Source: Streptomyces vilmorinianum
GTDB lineage: Bacteria; Actinomycetota; Actinomycetes; Streptomycetales; Streptomycetaceae
DNA length: 64,000 nt
Assembly (NCBI RefSeq): GCF_005517195.1
Contig: NZ_CP040244.1
Span: 4,792,001-4,856,000, forward strand
Reading direction: 5' to 3'
The position numbers were made by a program, and so were the translations under genes. Each line of letters begins with the position of its first letter. The stretch's first letter is position 1. Below the pieces are notes generated by a model that did no database searches, was not told the origin of the DNA, and saw only the letters and a list, made by a program, of their open reading frames with translations. Of the stretch, positions 10,185 to 18,201 are shown one piece after another.

Positions 10185-11192
10185 TCAGGCCTCGCCGGTG
10201 CGCGCGGTGCGGCGCTGGACCAGGACGGCGGCGACGATGATCGCGCCCTTGGCGATCTGCTGGACGTCGCTCTGCAGGTTGTTGAGCGCGAAGATGTCGG
10301 TGATCGTGGTGAATACCAGGACGCCGAGGACGGAGCCGGCGATGGTGCCGCGGCCGCCGGTGAGCAGGGTTCCGCCGATGATGGCGGCGGCGATGGCGTC
10401 GAGTTCGTACAGGTTGCCGTTGGTGTTCTGGCCGGAGCCGGACAGGATGATCAGCAGGAAGGCCGCGATGCCGCAGCACAGTCCGGAGAGCAGATAGAGG
10501 TAGAGGCGCTGGCGGCGTACGTCGATGCCGGCGAGGCGGGCGGCTTCCGCGTTGCCGCCGACGGCGACGGTGCGGCGGCCGAAGGTGGTCCGGTTGAGGA
10601 TGAGCCAGCCCGCGACGGTGACGGCGGCGAAGACGAGGACGAGCGGCGGGATGCCGAGGACGTAGGCGTCGGGGATGCCGAGGTCGAGGACGGACTCGAC
10701 GGTGACGATCTGGGTGCGGCCGTCGGTGATCTGGAGGGCGAGTCCGCGGGCAGAGGCGAGCATGGCGAGGGTCGCGATGAACGGCACCATCCCGCCGTAC
10801 GCGATGAGGAGCCCGTTCACCAGTCCGCAGCCCAGGCCGACGACGACGGCGGTGAAGAGGATGCCGGCGAAGCCGTACTCCTGGGTGGCGAGCGTGGTCG
10901 CCCATACGGAGGCGAGGGCGACGATGGCGCCGACGGAGAGGTCGATGCCGCCGCTGGTGATGACGAAGGTCATGCCGACGGTGACGACACCGATGACCGA
11001 GGCCTGGGTGAGGACGAGCTGGAGGTTGGAGGTGCTGAGGAATTCGTCGGGCTTGGTGAGGCCGCCGACCGCGACCAGTACGGCGAGCACCCCCAGCAGG
11101 GAGAGGGTGCGGGCGTCGGCCCTGAGCCCGAGCGTGAGCCGACCCCCCTCCCGCACAGGCGCCTTGGTGTTCTTGGCGGTGGACAGCGTCAT
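10185..11192 (-). CDS. Sugar ABC transporter permease (RbsC type)
   Basis: A 335-residue membrane protein of the RbsC/XylH family. It carries the characteristic GMTFVITSGGIDLSVGAIVAL segment and the C-terminal GTLLTGGRGTIAGSVLGV loop that contacts the ATPase. About eight to ten hydrophobic helices are visible. The ATG overlaps the ATPase stop by 4 nt (ATGA), so translation is coupled. One permease gene presumably forms a homodimer. Confidence 0.93.
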   Translation of the reverse strand: MTLSTAKNTKAPVREGGRLTLGLRADARTLSLLGVLAVLVAVGGLTKPDEFLSTSNLQLVLTQASVIGVVTVGMTFVITSGGIDLSVGAIVALASVWATTLATQEYGFAGILFTAVVVGLGCGLVNGLLIAYGGMVPFIATLAMLASARGLALQITDGRTQIVTVESVLDLGIPDAYVLGIPPLVLVFAAVTVAGWLILNRTTFGRRTVAVGGNAEAARLAGIDVRRQRLYLYLLSGLCCGIAAFLLIILSGSGQNTNGNLYELDAIAAAIIGGTLLTGGRGTIAGSVLGVLVFTTITDIFALNNLQSDVQQIAKGAIIVAAVLVQRRTARTGEA

Positions 11193-12778
11193 GACGCCGG
11201 GCTCCCTTCCATCACGAGGTCGAGTACGCGGTGTTCGTCGAGCTCGCGGGCGGGTGCCGTGTGGACGACACGGCCCTCCCTGAGCACCAGGACACGGTCG
11301 GCGAGGCCCAGCACCTCGGGGACTTCGCTCGACACGAGGAGGACGGCGAGGCCGTCGTCGGCGAGCCGGCGGATGACGGCGTAGAGCTCGGCGCGGGCTC
11401 CGACGTCGACCCCCCGGGTCGGCTCGTCGAGGAGCAGGACCCGGCAGCCGCGCAGCAGCCACCGCGCGAGGACGGCCTTCTGCTGGTTGCCGCCGGAGAG
11501 GGTACGGATCCGGGCGTCGGGGTTGTCGGGCCTGAGGGAGAGTTCGCGGGTGGCGGCCCGGGAGGCCGCGCGTTCGGCACCTCGGTCGATCCAGCCGGCG
11601 CGCGAGAAGCGGGCGAGGGTGGAGAGCGAGACGTTGCGGGTGACGGACTCCAGCATCAGCAGGCCCTGGGCCTTGCGCTCCTCGGGGGCGAGACCGAGCC
11701 CGGCGCGGACCGCGTCCCGGACGCTGCCGGGGCGCAGGGTGCGGCCGTCGACGACGACCCGTCCGGCGGTGGCCTTCCTGGCGCCGTAGATCGTCTCCAG
11801 GATCTCGGAGCGGCCGGATCCGACGAGCCCGGCGAGTCCGACGATCTCGCCTGGCCGTACGTCGAGGTCGACGGGGGCGAACTCGCCGTCCCTCGCGAGC
11901 CCTTGGACCCGCAGCACGGGTGGGGCGGCCGGGGGCTGCGCGGGGCGCGGCGGGAAGACGTACTCGACGTCGCGGCCGGTCATCAGGGCGACGATGTCCC
12001 GGGTGGGGGTCGAGGCGGCGGGCAGTCCCCCGGCGACGGCCCTGCCGTCCTTGAGGACGGTGACGCGGTCGCCGATGCGGCGGATCTCCTCCAGCCGGTG
12101 GGAGATGTGGACGACCGCGACCCCGGCCGCGGTGAGGTCGGCGACGATACGGAAGAGGTTGTCGACCTCGTCGGGGTCGAGCGCGGCCGACGGCTCGTCC
12201 ATGACGATGAGGCGGACGTCGTGGGAGAGCGCGCGGGCCATCGAGACGATCTGCCGCTGGGCGGCGGAGAGTTCGCCGACTCGTCGGGCCGGGTCGATCT
12301 CGGGGTGGCCGAGCCGCTTGAGGAGTGCGGACGTGGAGGTCCGGGCGGCGCGGCCGCGGACGACGAAGCCTGCCGTGGTGGGTTCGTGGCCGAGGTGGAC
12401 GTTCTCGGCGACGGAGAGCCCTTCGACGAGGTCGAGCTCCTGGTAGATGGTGGCGATGCCGAGACGCATCGCGGCGATCGGGGAGCGCAGCCGGACGGGG
12501 GCGCCGGCCCAGGTGATCCGGCCGCCGTCGGGCTGGTGGGCGCCGGCGAGGACCTTGATGAGGGTGGACTTGCCGGCGCCGTTCTGGCCGAGGAGGCAGT
12601 GGACCTCGCCGGGGGCGACCTCGAGGTCGACGCCGTCGAGGGCGCGGACGCCGGGGAAGGACTTGGTGATGCCGGACATGGTGAGCAGGGGCCGGGCTTG
12701 AGGCACGGGCGGTTCTTGAGGCGCGGGTGGGTCTTGAGGCACGGGCGGGTCTTGAGGCAGGGGCGGATCTTGAGGCAT
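11189..12778 (-). CDS. Sugar ABC transporter double ATPase (RbsA type)
   Basis: A 529-residue protein with two ATPase halves. Half one has Walker A GQNGAGKST, signature LSAAQRQ and Walker B LIVMDEPSAAL. Half two has the usual degenerate Walker A (GLVGSGRSE), signature LSGGNQQK and Walker B VLLLDEPTRGVD, as is normal for RbsA, XylG and MglA. The first 30 residues are a hexapeptide repeat (PQDPPx) coded by five 18-nt DNA repeats. A start inside the repeat at about 12679 has no ribosome site, so the ATG at 12778 is used here, with moderate certainty. Confidence 0.9.
   Translation of the reverse strand: MPQDPPLPQDPPVPQDPPAPQEPPVPQARPLLTMSGITKSFPGVRALDGVDLEVAPGEVHCLLGQNGAGKSTLIKVLAGAHQPDGGRITWAGAPVRLRSPIAAMRLGIATIYQELDLVEGLSVAENVHLGHEPTTAGFVVRGRAARTSTSALLKRLGHPEIDPARRVGELSAAQRQIVSMARALSHDVRLIVMDEPSAALDPDEVDNLFRIVADLTAAGVAVVHISHRLEEIRRIGDRVTVLKDGRAVAGGLPAASTPTRDIVALMTGRDVEYVFPPRPAQPPAAPPVLRVQGLARDGEFAPVDLDVRPGEIVGLAGLVGSGRSEILETIYGARKATAGRVVVDGRTLRPGSVRDAVRAGLGLAPEERKAQGLLMLESVTRNVSLSTLARFSRAGWIDRGAERAASRAATRELSLRPDNPDARIRTLSGGNQQKAVLARWLLRGCRVLLLDEPTRGVDVGARAELYAVIRRLADDGLAVLLVSSEVPEVLGLADRVLVLREGRVVHTAPARELDEHRVLDLVMEGSPAS
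12697..12778 (-). repeat. Five 18-nt tandem repeats coding a PQDPPx N-terminal tail
   Basis: Units beginning CTTGAGGCA (plus strand) start at 12697, 12715, 12733, 12751 and 12769, an exact 18-nt period. They stay in frame and add a proline-rich tail to the RbsA-type ATPase. Copy number may vary between strains. Confidence 0.85.
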
Positions 12779-12846
12779 GGGTGAGGTCCCCTCGGCGGGT
12801 GCGGGTGTGCGCCTGAGCGGGTGGGAACTGAGGTGGGGCCGGCGGG

Positions 12847-12903
12847 TGCGGCTCGGTGGTGGGCTTGTGCCCACCCGTCCCGCCCTGCGGCTCGGTGGTG
12901 GGC
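12847..12903. repeat. Direct repeat between ROK gene and ABC operon
   Basis: An 18-base sequence beginning TGCGGCTCGG occurs at 12847-12864 and again at 12886-12903, 39 bp apart. It lies in the 137-bp gap between the regulator stop and the ATPase start, where a promoter or operator would sit. It could be a regulator binding site or drift of the nearby tandem repeats. Confidence 0.6.
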
Positions 12904-12915
12904 ACAACCGAGCTG

Positions 12916-14097
12916 TTACGCCGGGGAGAAGAGGTGGTCGCTGATGAGGCGGGCCGCGCCGGTGACTCCGGCCGCCGGGCCCAACTCGCCGAGCACGATG
13001 GGGAGATTGCCGGTGGCCAGCGGCAGGGACTGCCGGTAGACCTGGGTGCGGATACTGGCGAGGAGGTGGTGTCCGAGGCCGGTCACCCCGCCGCCGATCA
13101 CCACCAGACCGGGATTGAAGAAGCTGACGAGTCCGGCGATGACCTGCCCGACCCGGTTGCCGCCCTCACGGATGAGCCCGAGCGCGGTGGCGTCCCCCGC
13201 GGCGGCGGCCGCGGCGACGTCCACGGCCGTGAGCCGGCCGGCCGCCGCGAGGCGTCCGGCGAGCTCATCCGACCGGCCGCCGCGCGCCGCGTCCTCGGCG
13301 TCGCGGGCCAGGGCGGCTCCGCTGAAGTGGGCTTCCAGGCAGCCCTTGTTGCCGCAGGCGCAGGAGCGGCCGTCCGGTTCGACCTGGATGTGCCCGATGT
13401 CGCCGGCGCTGCCCGTCGTACCGCGGTAGACCTGACCGCCCACGACGATGCCGCAGCCGATGCCCGTACCGATCTTGACGCAGAGGAAGTCGCCGACCGA
13501 GCGGGCGACGCCCGCGTGCTGCTCCCCCATGGCCATCAGGTTCACGTCGTTGTCGACCATGACCGGACAGCCGAGTTCCTGGCTGAGCGCCTCCCGTACG
13601 GGGAAGCCGTCCCAGCCGGGCATGATCGGGGGCGCGACCGGGATGCCCTCGGGGAAGCGGACCGGGCCGGGGACGCCGATGCCGGCGCCGTCGAAGCCTT
13701 CGGCGAGCCCGGAGGCGCGCAGTTTGGCGGCCATCGACAGGGCCTGCTCGAAGACGGCGACGGGGCCTTCGCGGACGTCCATCGGGTGGTTGAGATGCCC
13801 GAGCACCTCCAACTCGGCGTTGGTGACGGCCACATCGATGGAGGTGGCGCCGATGTCGATGCCGAGGAAGCGGAGTTCGGGGGCGAGCCGGATGTTGTGC
13901 GAACGGCGGCCGCCCCGGGAGGCGGCGAGTCCGTCCGCGACGACGAGTCCGGTCTCCAGGAGCCGGTCGACCTCGACGGCGAGTTTGGATCGGGAGAGGT
14001 CGACCTGATCGCCCAGCTGCGCACGGGAGTTGGGTCCTCCGTCGCGCAGCAGCCGGAGCAGTCGCGCCTGGTGCGCGTTGGCAGGCCGTGCCGTCAT
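12916..14097 (-). CDS. ROK-family transcriptional regulator/sugar kinase-like
   Basis: A 393-residue protein. The N-terminal winged-helix DNA-binding domain (ARLLRLLRDGGPNSRAQLGDQVDLSRSKLAVEVDRLLE) is followed by a ROK domain with phosphate loop GIDIGATSIDVAV, the EPDGRSCACGNKGCLEAHFSG zinc motif and GHIQVE. Family members sense a sugar and repress or activate the adjacent catabolic operon, so this is the likely regulator of the transport genes downstream. A GTG nine bases upstream (14106) is closer to the GGGAGGGG site and could be the true start. Confidence 0.9.
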   Translation of the reverse strand: MTARPANAHQARLLRLLRDGGPNSRAQLGDQVDLSRSKLAVEVDRLLETGLVVADGLAASRGGRRSHNIRLAPELRFLGIDIGATSIDVAVTNAELEVLGHLNHPMDVREGPVAVFEQALSMAAKLRASGLAEGFDGAGIGVPGPVRFPEGIPVAPPIMPGWDGFPVREALSQELGCPVMVDNDVNLMAMGEQHAGVARSVGDFLCVKIGTGIGCGIVVGGQVYRGTTGSAGDIGHIQVEPDGRSCACGNKGCLEAHFSGAALARDAEDAARGGRSDELAGRLAAAGRLTAVDVAAAAAAGDATALGLIREGGNRVGQVIAGLVSFFNPGLVVIGGGVTGLGHHLLASIRTQVYRQSLPLATGNLPIVLGELGPAAGVTGAARLISDHLFSPA

Positions 14098-14246
14098 GCG
14101 TCTCACGCGCCCCTCCCTCTCCGTCGGGCTTTCGAGGGGAACGTAGCAGCGGTGTCCCGGGCTGGGAAGAAGTCGCGCAGGAATCGGGTAGGACTTTTTC
14201 CTGGGTGAGGACAAAGCCGGGTGCGGGAAGGTCCGGGAGGAGGCGG

Positions 14247-14906
14247 TCAGCGCACGTCGACGAGGCGGGCGGAGACGACGACGTTGCCCTCGTACCCCTT
14301 CTGCTTCGAGAACCCTCCCCCGCAGGTGATGACGCGCAGCTCGGGGTGGGCGGCCGCCTTGTAGATCCGCTCGGCCGGGAAGCCGTCCTTGGGGACGACC
14401 TCGATGCCGTACACGGAGAAGACCGCCGTGCGGCCGTCCTGGCGGGCGATCTCGATGCGATGCCCCTTGTTCAGGGCGCCGAGGTCGTAGAAGACGGCGC
14501 GCCCGTCGGGTGTGTCGACATGGCCGACGACGACCGCGGTGCCCTTCTCGCCCGGGGTGACGGCGCGGGTGAACCAGCCGGCGAGGTTCCTCTCGTACGG
14601 GGGCGGGGTGTCGATCCATCCCTCGGCGTCGAGGCCGACGCCGGTGACGGGTGCGTCGATACGGACGGCCGGGACACGGACGTGTACGGGGCGGGAGGCG
14701 GGCAGCGGGGCGGGGACGACATCGGGGCGGGCGACGGCGGCGGCGTGGTCCGGGGCCGCGGCGGCGAGCGGCTGCGGGGGGCCTGCGGTCGGCCACTCCT
14801 CCGTACCGCCGCGCACCAGGTGGACCCCCACCAGCAGGACGACGGCCAGGACACCCCACGCACCGCGCGTGCCCGGCCCGCTCGGCAACCCGCTCGACCC
14901 CTGCAC
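14247..14906 (-). CDS. Class F sortase
   Basis: A 219-residue protein with an N-terminal membrane anchor (GAWGVLAVVLLVGVHLV) and a sortase fold. The triad is visible: His129 in VVGHVDTPDG, Cys195 in RVITCGGGF and Arg214 in VVVSARLVD. Class F enzymes of actinobacteria cleave sorting signals of exported proteins; few have known substrates. The gene lies just after a gene for a repeat-rich exported protein in the same direction, a likely partner. The start is GTG. A conserved sorting motif in the partner is missing (see findings). Confidence 0.88.
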   Translation of the reverse strand: MQGSSGLPSGPGTRGAWGVLAVVLLVGVHLVRGGTEEWPTAGPPQPLAAAAPDHAAAVARPDVVPAPLPASRPVHVRVPAVRIDAPVTGVGLDAEGWIDTPPPYERNLAGWFTRAVTPGEKGTAVVVGHVDTPDGRAVFYDLGALNKGHRIEIARQDGRTAVFSVYGIEVVPKDGFPAERIYKAAAHPELRVITCGGGFSKQKGYEGNVVVSARLVDVR

Positions 14907-14943
14907 GGTTCGCCCTCTCCCTCGTACGCGCGTGTGCCGCGCA

Positions 14944-14971
14944 CCGTATGCCGTATGCCGTATGTCGTATG
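14944..14971. repeat. Heptanucleotide tandem repeat (CCGTATG-like, four units)
   Basis: Four consecutive 7-base units CCGTATG, CCGTATG, CCGTATG, TCGTATG lie in the gap between the exported protein gene and the sortase gene, followed by a related CCGATATG. The patch is AT-richer than its surroundings and sits upstream of the sortase start. Confidence 0.8.
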
Positions 14972-15051
14972 CCGATATGGGCGATGTACGCGATGTGTGC
15001 GCTGGCGCCCCTCCGCCCCGGACCTCGTCACCCCGGGGCGGAGGAGCCGTA

Positions 15052-15681
15052 TCAGGAGCGGCCGTCGGCGCGGCGGCGGCGCATCAGCAGCACACCGCCG
15101 CCGAGTGCGCCGGCGATGAGCGCGGAGCCCGCGACGACCTCGGTGGTGCCGAGCGCGTCCGTGCCGCCGCCGAAGCCGGCCTTCACGCCCTTGGGGGCGC
15201 CGGTGTCGTGGCCGCCCGTCGTCTGTCCGCCCGTCGTCCGGCCGCCGGTGGTCTGGCCGCCCGTGGTCTGGCCCCCGGTGGTCTGGCCGCCGGTCGTGTG
15301 GCCCGGGGACCCGCCGGCGATGGTGAGGGGCGTGGTGCCCTTCTCGCCCTTGCAGTCGAAGGTCACCTGGTACTCGGCGCCGACCTTGGCGTCGGCGTCG
15401 ACCGTGGCGGTGCCCGCGTGCCCCTCGTTGAGGGTGACGGTGTCGAAGACGCCGGACGAGACGGTCACGGTCGGGACCTCGCAGCCGTCCGACTTCAGGG
15501 TGACCGTGCCGCCGGGGGCGACCGTCGAGGGTGAGACGGAGAAGCCGAACGACGTGATGTTGTTCCCGGTGCCTTCGTCGGCCACGGCCGTCGGCGCGCC
15601 GAGGCAGACGGCAGCGGCGGCGGTGACGGTGGTGGTGGCGGTGACGAGCAGGGCTGCGGGAGCAACACGTATCGCGCGCAT
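15052..15681 (-). CDS. Exported Thr/Gly-repeat protein with C-terminal membrane anchor
   Basis: A 209-residue protein of unknown function. It has a signal peptide (MRAIRVAPAALLVTATTTVTAAAAV..A), a beta-rich domain with two cysteines (about residues 40-120; FSVSPSTVAPGGTVTLKSDGC, VTFDC), six short TTGGQ-type repeats, and a C-terminal hydrophobic helix followed by RRRRADGRS. That architecture resembles sortase-anchored surface proteins, and the next gene is a sortase, but I find no LPXTG or LAXTG motif. The ATG at 15681 is chosen because GGAGGAT precedes it; a longer frame exists upstream but lacks a ribosome site. Confidence 0.7.
   Translation of the reverse strand: MRAIRVAPAALLVTATTTVTAAAAVCLGAPTAVADEGTGNNITSFGFSVSPSTVAPGGTVTLKSDGCEVPTVTVSSGVFDTVTLNEGHAGTATVDADAKVGAEYQVTFDCKGEKGTTPLTIAGGSPGHTTGGQTTGGQTTGGQTTGGRTTGGQTTGGHDTGAPKGVKAGFGGGTDALGTTEVVAGSALIAGALGGGVLLMRRRRADGRS
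15211..15303 (-). repeat. 15-nt tandem repeats encoding TTGGQ units
   Basis: About six imperfect 15-nt units of the type GTGGTCTGGCCGCCC encode (TTGGQ/TTGGR/TTGGH) in the stalk of the exported protein. They lie between the folded domain and the membrane helix, where wall-spanning linkers usually sit. Confidence 0.8.
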
Positions 15682-15812
15682 GGCGATCCTCCAGATCACG
15701 CGAGGGGGTGTGTGTGCGGGCGGTCTCCGCACACGGCCGGAAATGTCCCTCGACGCGATCGAAGCTAGGTGGGCCCTCTTCCCGCCGCCACCGGGCTCCG
15801 CCGAACGGGGGG

Positions 15813-16490
15813 TCAGCCCTGGCTGTGCGCGCGGTAGGTCGTACGGGTGTGTTCCGTGTGGGCGCGCATGACCGCCGTCGCCCGGGCCTCGTCGCGCGCC
15901 GCGATCGCGTCGATCAGTTCCCGGTGCTCCTTCCAGGACTGCTCGCCGCGCCGGCGGGCGACCGGCGTGTAGTACCAGCGCACGCGGCGGTCGACCTGGC
16001 CGGCCAGCTCGGACAGGACGAGGTTTCCGGCCAGTTCCATGACCTTGGCGTGGAAGGCCGCGTCGGTCGCCACGGTCAGCTCGAGGTCGGCGTCCGCGAC
16101 CGCCTGTTCGCCGCGCGCGCAGAGCTCCTCCAGCGCGGCGGTCCCGGCGGAGCCGGAGTTCGCGGCGGCGAGCCGGGCGGCCTCCGCCTCCAGGAGCGCA
16201 CGGACGGAGAGGAGCTGGTCGGCCTCCTCGTCGGTCGGCTCGTGGACGAAGGCTCCCTGGGCGGGGCGCAGGTCCACCCAGCCCTCGGTGTTCAGCCGCT
16301 GGAGCGCCTCGCGCACCGGCTGCCGGGAGACGCCGAGGTGTCCGGCGAGTTCGCTCTCGACCAGATGCTGACCGGGGCGCAGGGCGCGGGTGGTGATCAG
16401 TTCGAGCAGCGTCTCGTAGACCCGGTCGCGCAGCGGCCCGGGCCGCTCCAGCCTGGGCAGGGCCCCTTGCGGCAGTCCTGCGGACACCAT
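15813..16490 (-). CDS. GntR-family regulator, FCD (FadR-type) domain
   Basis: A 225-residue regulator. The N-terminal winged helix (RDRVYETLLELITTRALRPGQHLVESELAGHLGVSRQPVREAL) is followed by an all-helical FCD ligand domain with metal-binding residues spread through DAAFHAKVMELAGN and KEHRELIDAI. FCD regulators usually sense small organic acids. Upstream at 16548-16565 and again at 17763-17780 there are similar short motifs that could be its operators. Confidence 0.9.
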   Translation of the reverse strand: MVSAGLPQGALPRLERPGPLRDRVYETLLELITTRALRPGQHLVESELAGHLGVSRQPVREALQRLNTEGWVDLRPAQGAFVHEPTDEEADQLLSVRALLEAEAARLAAANSGSAGTAALEELCARGEQAVADADLELTVATDAAFHAKVMELAGNLVLSELAGQVDRRVRWYYTPVARRRGEQSWKEHRELIDAIAARDEARATAVMRAHTEHTRTTYRAHSQG

Positions 16491-16523
16491 CGCGGCCCCC
16501 TCGGTTCGCCGTAGGCGATCAGC

Positions 16524-16565
16524 GCGGATTGGCTATCGCGGATTGGCTATCGTCTACAGTCTACC
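16524..16565. promoter_or_regulatory. Tandem 14-bp repeat and FCD-type operator upstream of gntR
   Basis: GCGGATTGGCTATC occurs twice in exact tandem (16524-16537 and 16538-16551). It runs into TATCGTCTACAGTCTACC (16548-16565), a sequence of the kind bound by FCD-domain GntR proteins. It lies 34-75 nt before the gntR start, so autoregulation is likely. Confidence 0.55.
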
Positions 16566-16631
16566 GGCGCGTAGGTCCCGGCCATGCGGCCCGCCGCCGT
16601 CTCGGCCGAAACGCGGCTCCACGGCGCGGCT

Positions 16632-17582
16632 CTACGGGACGCGGACGACCTGCCCGGCGTACGAGAGGTTGCCGCCGAAGCCGAAGAGCAGGGTCGGCGC
16701 CCCGGACGGGAGCTCGCCCCGCTCGACCAGCTTCGCGAGCGCCAGCGGGATCGAGGCGGCCGAGGTGTTCCCGGACTCGACCACGTCACGGGCGACGATC
16801 GCGTTGACCGCGCCGATCTTCGCGGCGAGCGGCTCGATGATCCGGAGGTTGGCCTGGTGCAGCACGACACCGGCCAGGTCCTCGGGCGCGAGCCCCGACC
16901 GCTCGCACGCCTGGCGGGCGAGGGCGGGCAGCTGCTGGGTGGCCCAGCGGTAGACGGACTGGCCCTCCTGCGCGAAGCGCGGCGGGGTGCCCTCGATACG
17001 GACGGCGTGGCCCATCTCCGGGACCGATCCCCACAGCACGGGGCCGATGCCAGGCGCGCCCTCCCCGTCCGCCACCGCCTCGACGATCGCCGCGCCCGCG
17101 CCGTCACCGACGAGGACGCACGTCGTGCGGTCGGTCCAGTCCGTCACCTCGGTCATCTTGTCGGCGCCGATGACCAGGGCGCGCCGGGCGCCGCCCGCCC
17201 GGATCGCGTGGTCGGCGGTGGCGAGCGCGTGTGTGAAGCCGGCGCAGACCACGTTGAGGTCCATGGTGGCGGGCGAGGCCATGCCGAGCCGGGCGGCGAC
17301 GCGGGCGGCCGTGTTGGGCGAGCGGTCGATCGCCGTGGAGGTCGCGACGAGGACCAGGTCGATGTCGGCGGGGCCGAGCCCGGCGGTGGCGAGCGCCTTG
17401 CCGGCGGCGTGCGCGGCGAGCTCGTCGACCGGCTCGTCGGGGCCGGCCATGTGGCGGGTCCTGATGCCGACCCGGCTGCTGATCCATTCGTCGCTGGTGT
17501 CGACGAGCGCGGCCAGGTCGTTGTTGGTCAGCACCTTGGCGGGCTGGTAGTGCCCGAGCGCGGCGATACGAGTGCCCGTCAT
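16632..17582 (-). CDS. 3-oxoacyl-ACP synthase III (KAS III/FabH family)
   Basis: A 316-residue condensing enzyme with the complete KAS III triad: Cys113 in LNVVCAGFTHA, His242 in LHQANLRI and Asn272 in SGNTSAAS. The GFGGNLSYAGQVV ending is also typical. It joins a short acyl-CoA starter to malonyl-ACP. No other fatty acid or polyketide gene is adjacent, so it is probably a stand-alone paralogue rather than the housekeeping FabH. The start has AAGGGGGT upstream. A long leader reaches back to a GntR-like motif at 17763-17780, suggesting control by the neighbouring regulator. Confidence 0.92.
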   Translation of the reverse strand: MTGTRIAALGHYQPAKVLTNNDLAALVDTSDEWISSRVGIRTRHMAGPDEPVDELAAHAAGKALATAGLGPADIDLVLVATSTAIDRSPNTAARVAARLGMASPATMDLNVVCAGFTHALATADHAIRAGGARRALVIGADKMTEVTDWTDRTTCVLVGDGAGAAIVEAVADGEGAPGIGPVLWGSVPEMGHAVRIEGTPPRFAQEGQSVYRWATQQLPALARQACERSGLAPEDLAGVVLHQANLRIIEPLAAKIGAVNAIVARDVVESGNTSAASIPLALAKLVERGELPSGAPTLLFGFGGNLSYAGQVVRVP

Positions 17583-17762
17583 GCCCGGGACCCCCTTGGG
17601 TTCATGTGACGCGTGGTTGTTGCTGTGGTTCGTGCGGAAGCAGGAACCACCCAGTCTTGCCAGCGACTGATCGGTAACCAGGCACGTAAACCACCAAGAT
17701 TCACCCGTACCTGTTGGGAGACCGTGACAAGGGGCGTTCCGTACCTCCTGTCGGCCACCCCT

Positions 17763-17780
17763 CCATACTGCAGACAATAT
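17763..17780 (-). promoter_or_regulatory. Second GntR-like operator motif
   Basis: The minus strand reads ATATTGTCTGCAGTATGG. It shares TAT(C/T)GTCT(A/G)CAGT with the site before gntR. It sits about 180 nt before the KAS III start, in a region with no other intact gene. Confidence 0.4.
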
Positions 17781-17838
17781 TTCGTCGACATGCCCCTCTC
17801 TCGCGGTTGGGGCAGGGGCAACTCGGCGTCCTCGCCCC

Positions 17839-18068
17839 CGAACGGCCATCGGCTGCGTCGTCCACGCCGCGACCGAGCTGAGCGGCCCCGGGATCGTCCG
17901 CCACCTCGAAGGCACCCGGTTCTCCATGGGCGAACCCGACCGCTCGGCGTCCGAGCGGTGGGAGGTCTTCGCCGAGGCGATGCGCGCCGGGGGCCTGAAG
18001 GACCCGGTCGAGCCGGAGTTGCGTGCCGACATCTGGCGCAAGCTGCTCGGCAACATCTCGACCGAGAC
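17839..18068 (+). pseudogene. Fragment of a 2-dehydropantoate 2-reductase
   Basis: The frame reads AIGCVVHAATELSGPGIVRHL, then MGEPDRSASERWEVFAEAM, then LRADIWRKLLGNIS, matching the middle of ketopantoate reductase (ApbA/PanE). Neither the NADP-binding N-terminus nor the C-terminal domain is present. It is fused in frame to a formate dehydrogenase fragment. This is a decayed remnant, not a functional gene. Confidence 0.7.
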
Positions 18069-18195
18069 GACGACGGTCTGCGCGTACTGCGGAACGGGCT
18101 GCAACCTGACCCCTGCACGTGCAGGACAATGAGGTCGTGAAGGTCACCTCATCAAGGGCCGCTTCGGCTTCCAACACGTACAGAACCGGGACTGA
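18069..18195 (+). pseudogene. Remnant of formate dehydrogenase alpha subunit (Fe4S4 N-terminus)
   Basis: TTVCAYCGTGCNLT matches the Cys-rich iron-sulfur N-terminus of molybdopterin formate dehydrogenases. After a frame shift, LHVQDNEVVKVTS follows. After a second lesion, IKGRFGFQHVQNRD and a stop follow in yet another frame. The order is that of the real protein, so this is one gene with at least two indels and its catalytic body lost. It ends 6 nt before fdhD, whose product normally matures this enzyme. Confidence 0.7.
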
Positions 18196-18201
18196 TGTGA
18201 C

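Noticed and set aside
8988..11384. 798-codon plus-strand open frame
   Set aside because: Antisense of the binding-protein and permease genes; acidic Gly/Val-rich sequence with no family motif.
15682..15732. Longer N-terminus for the repeat-rich exported protein
   Set aside because: The extra 17 residues have no ribosome site, and the shorter start gives a clean signal peptide with GGAGGAT.
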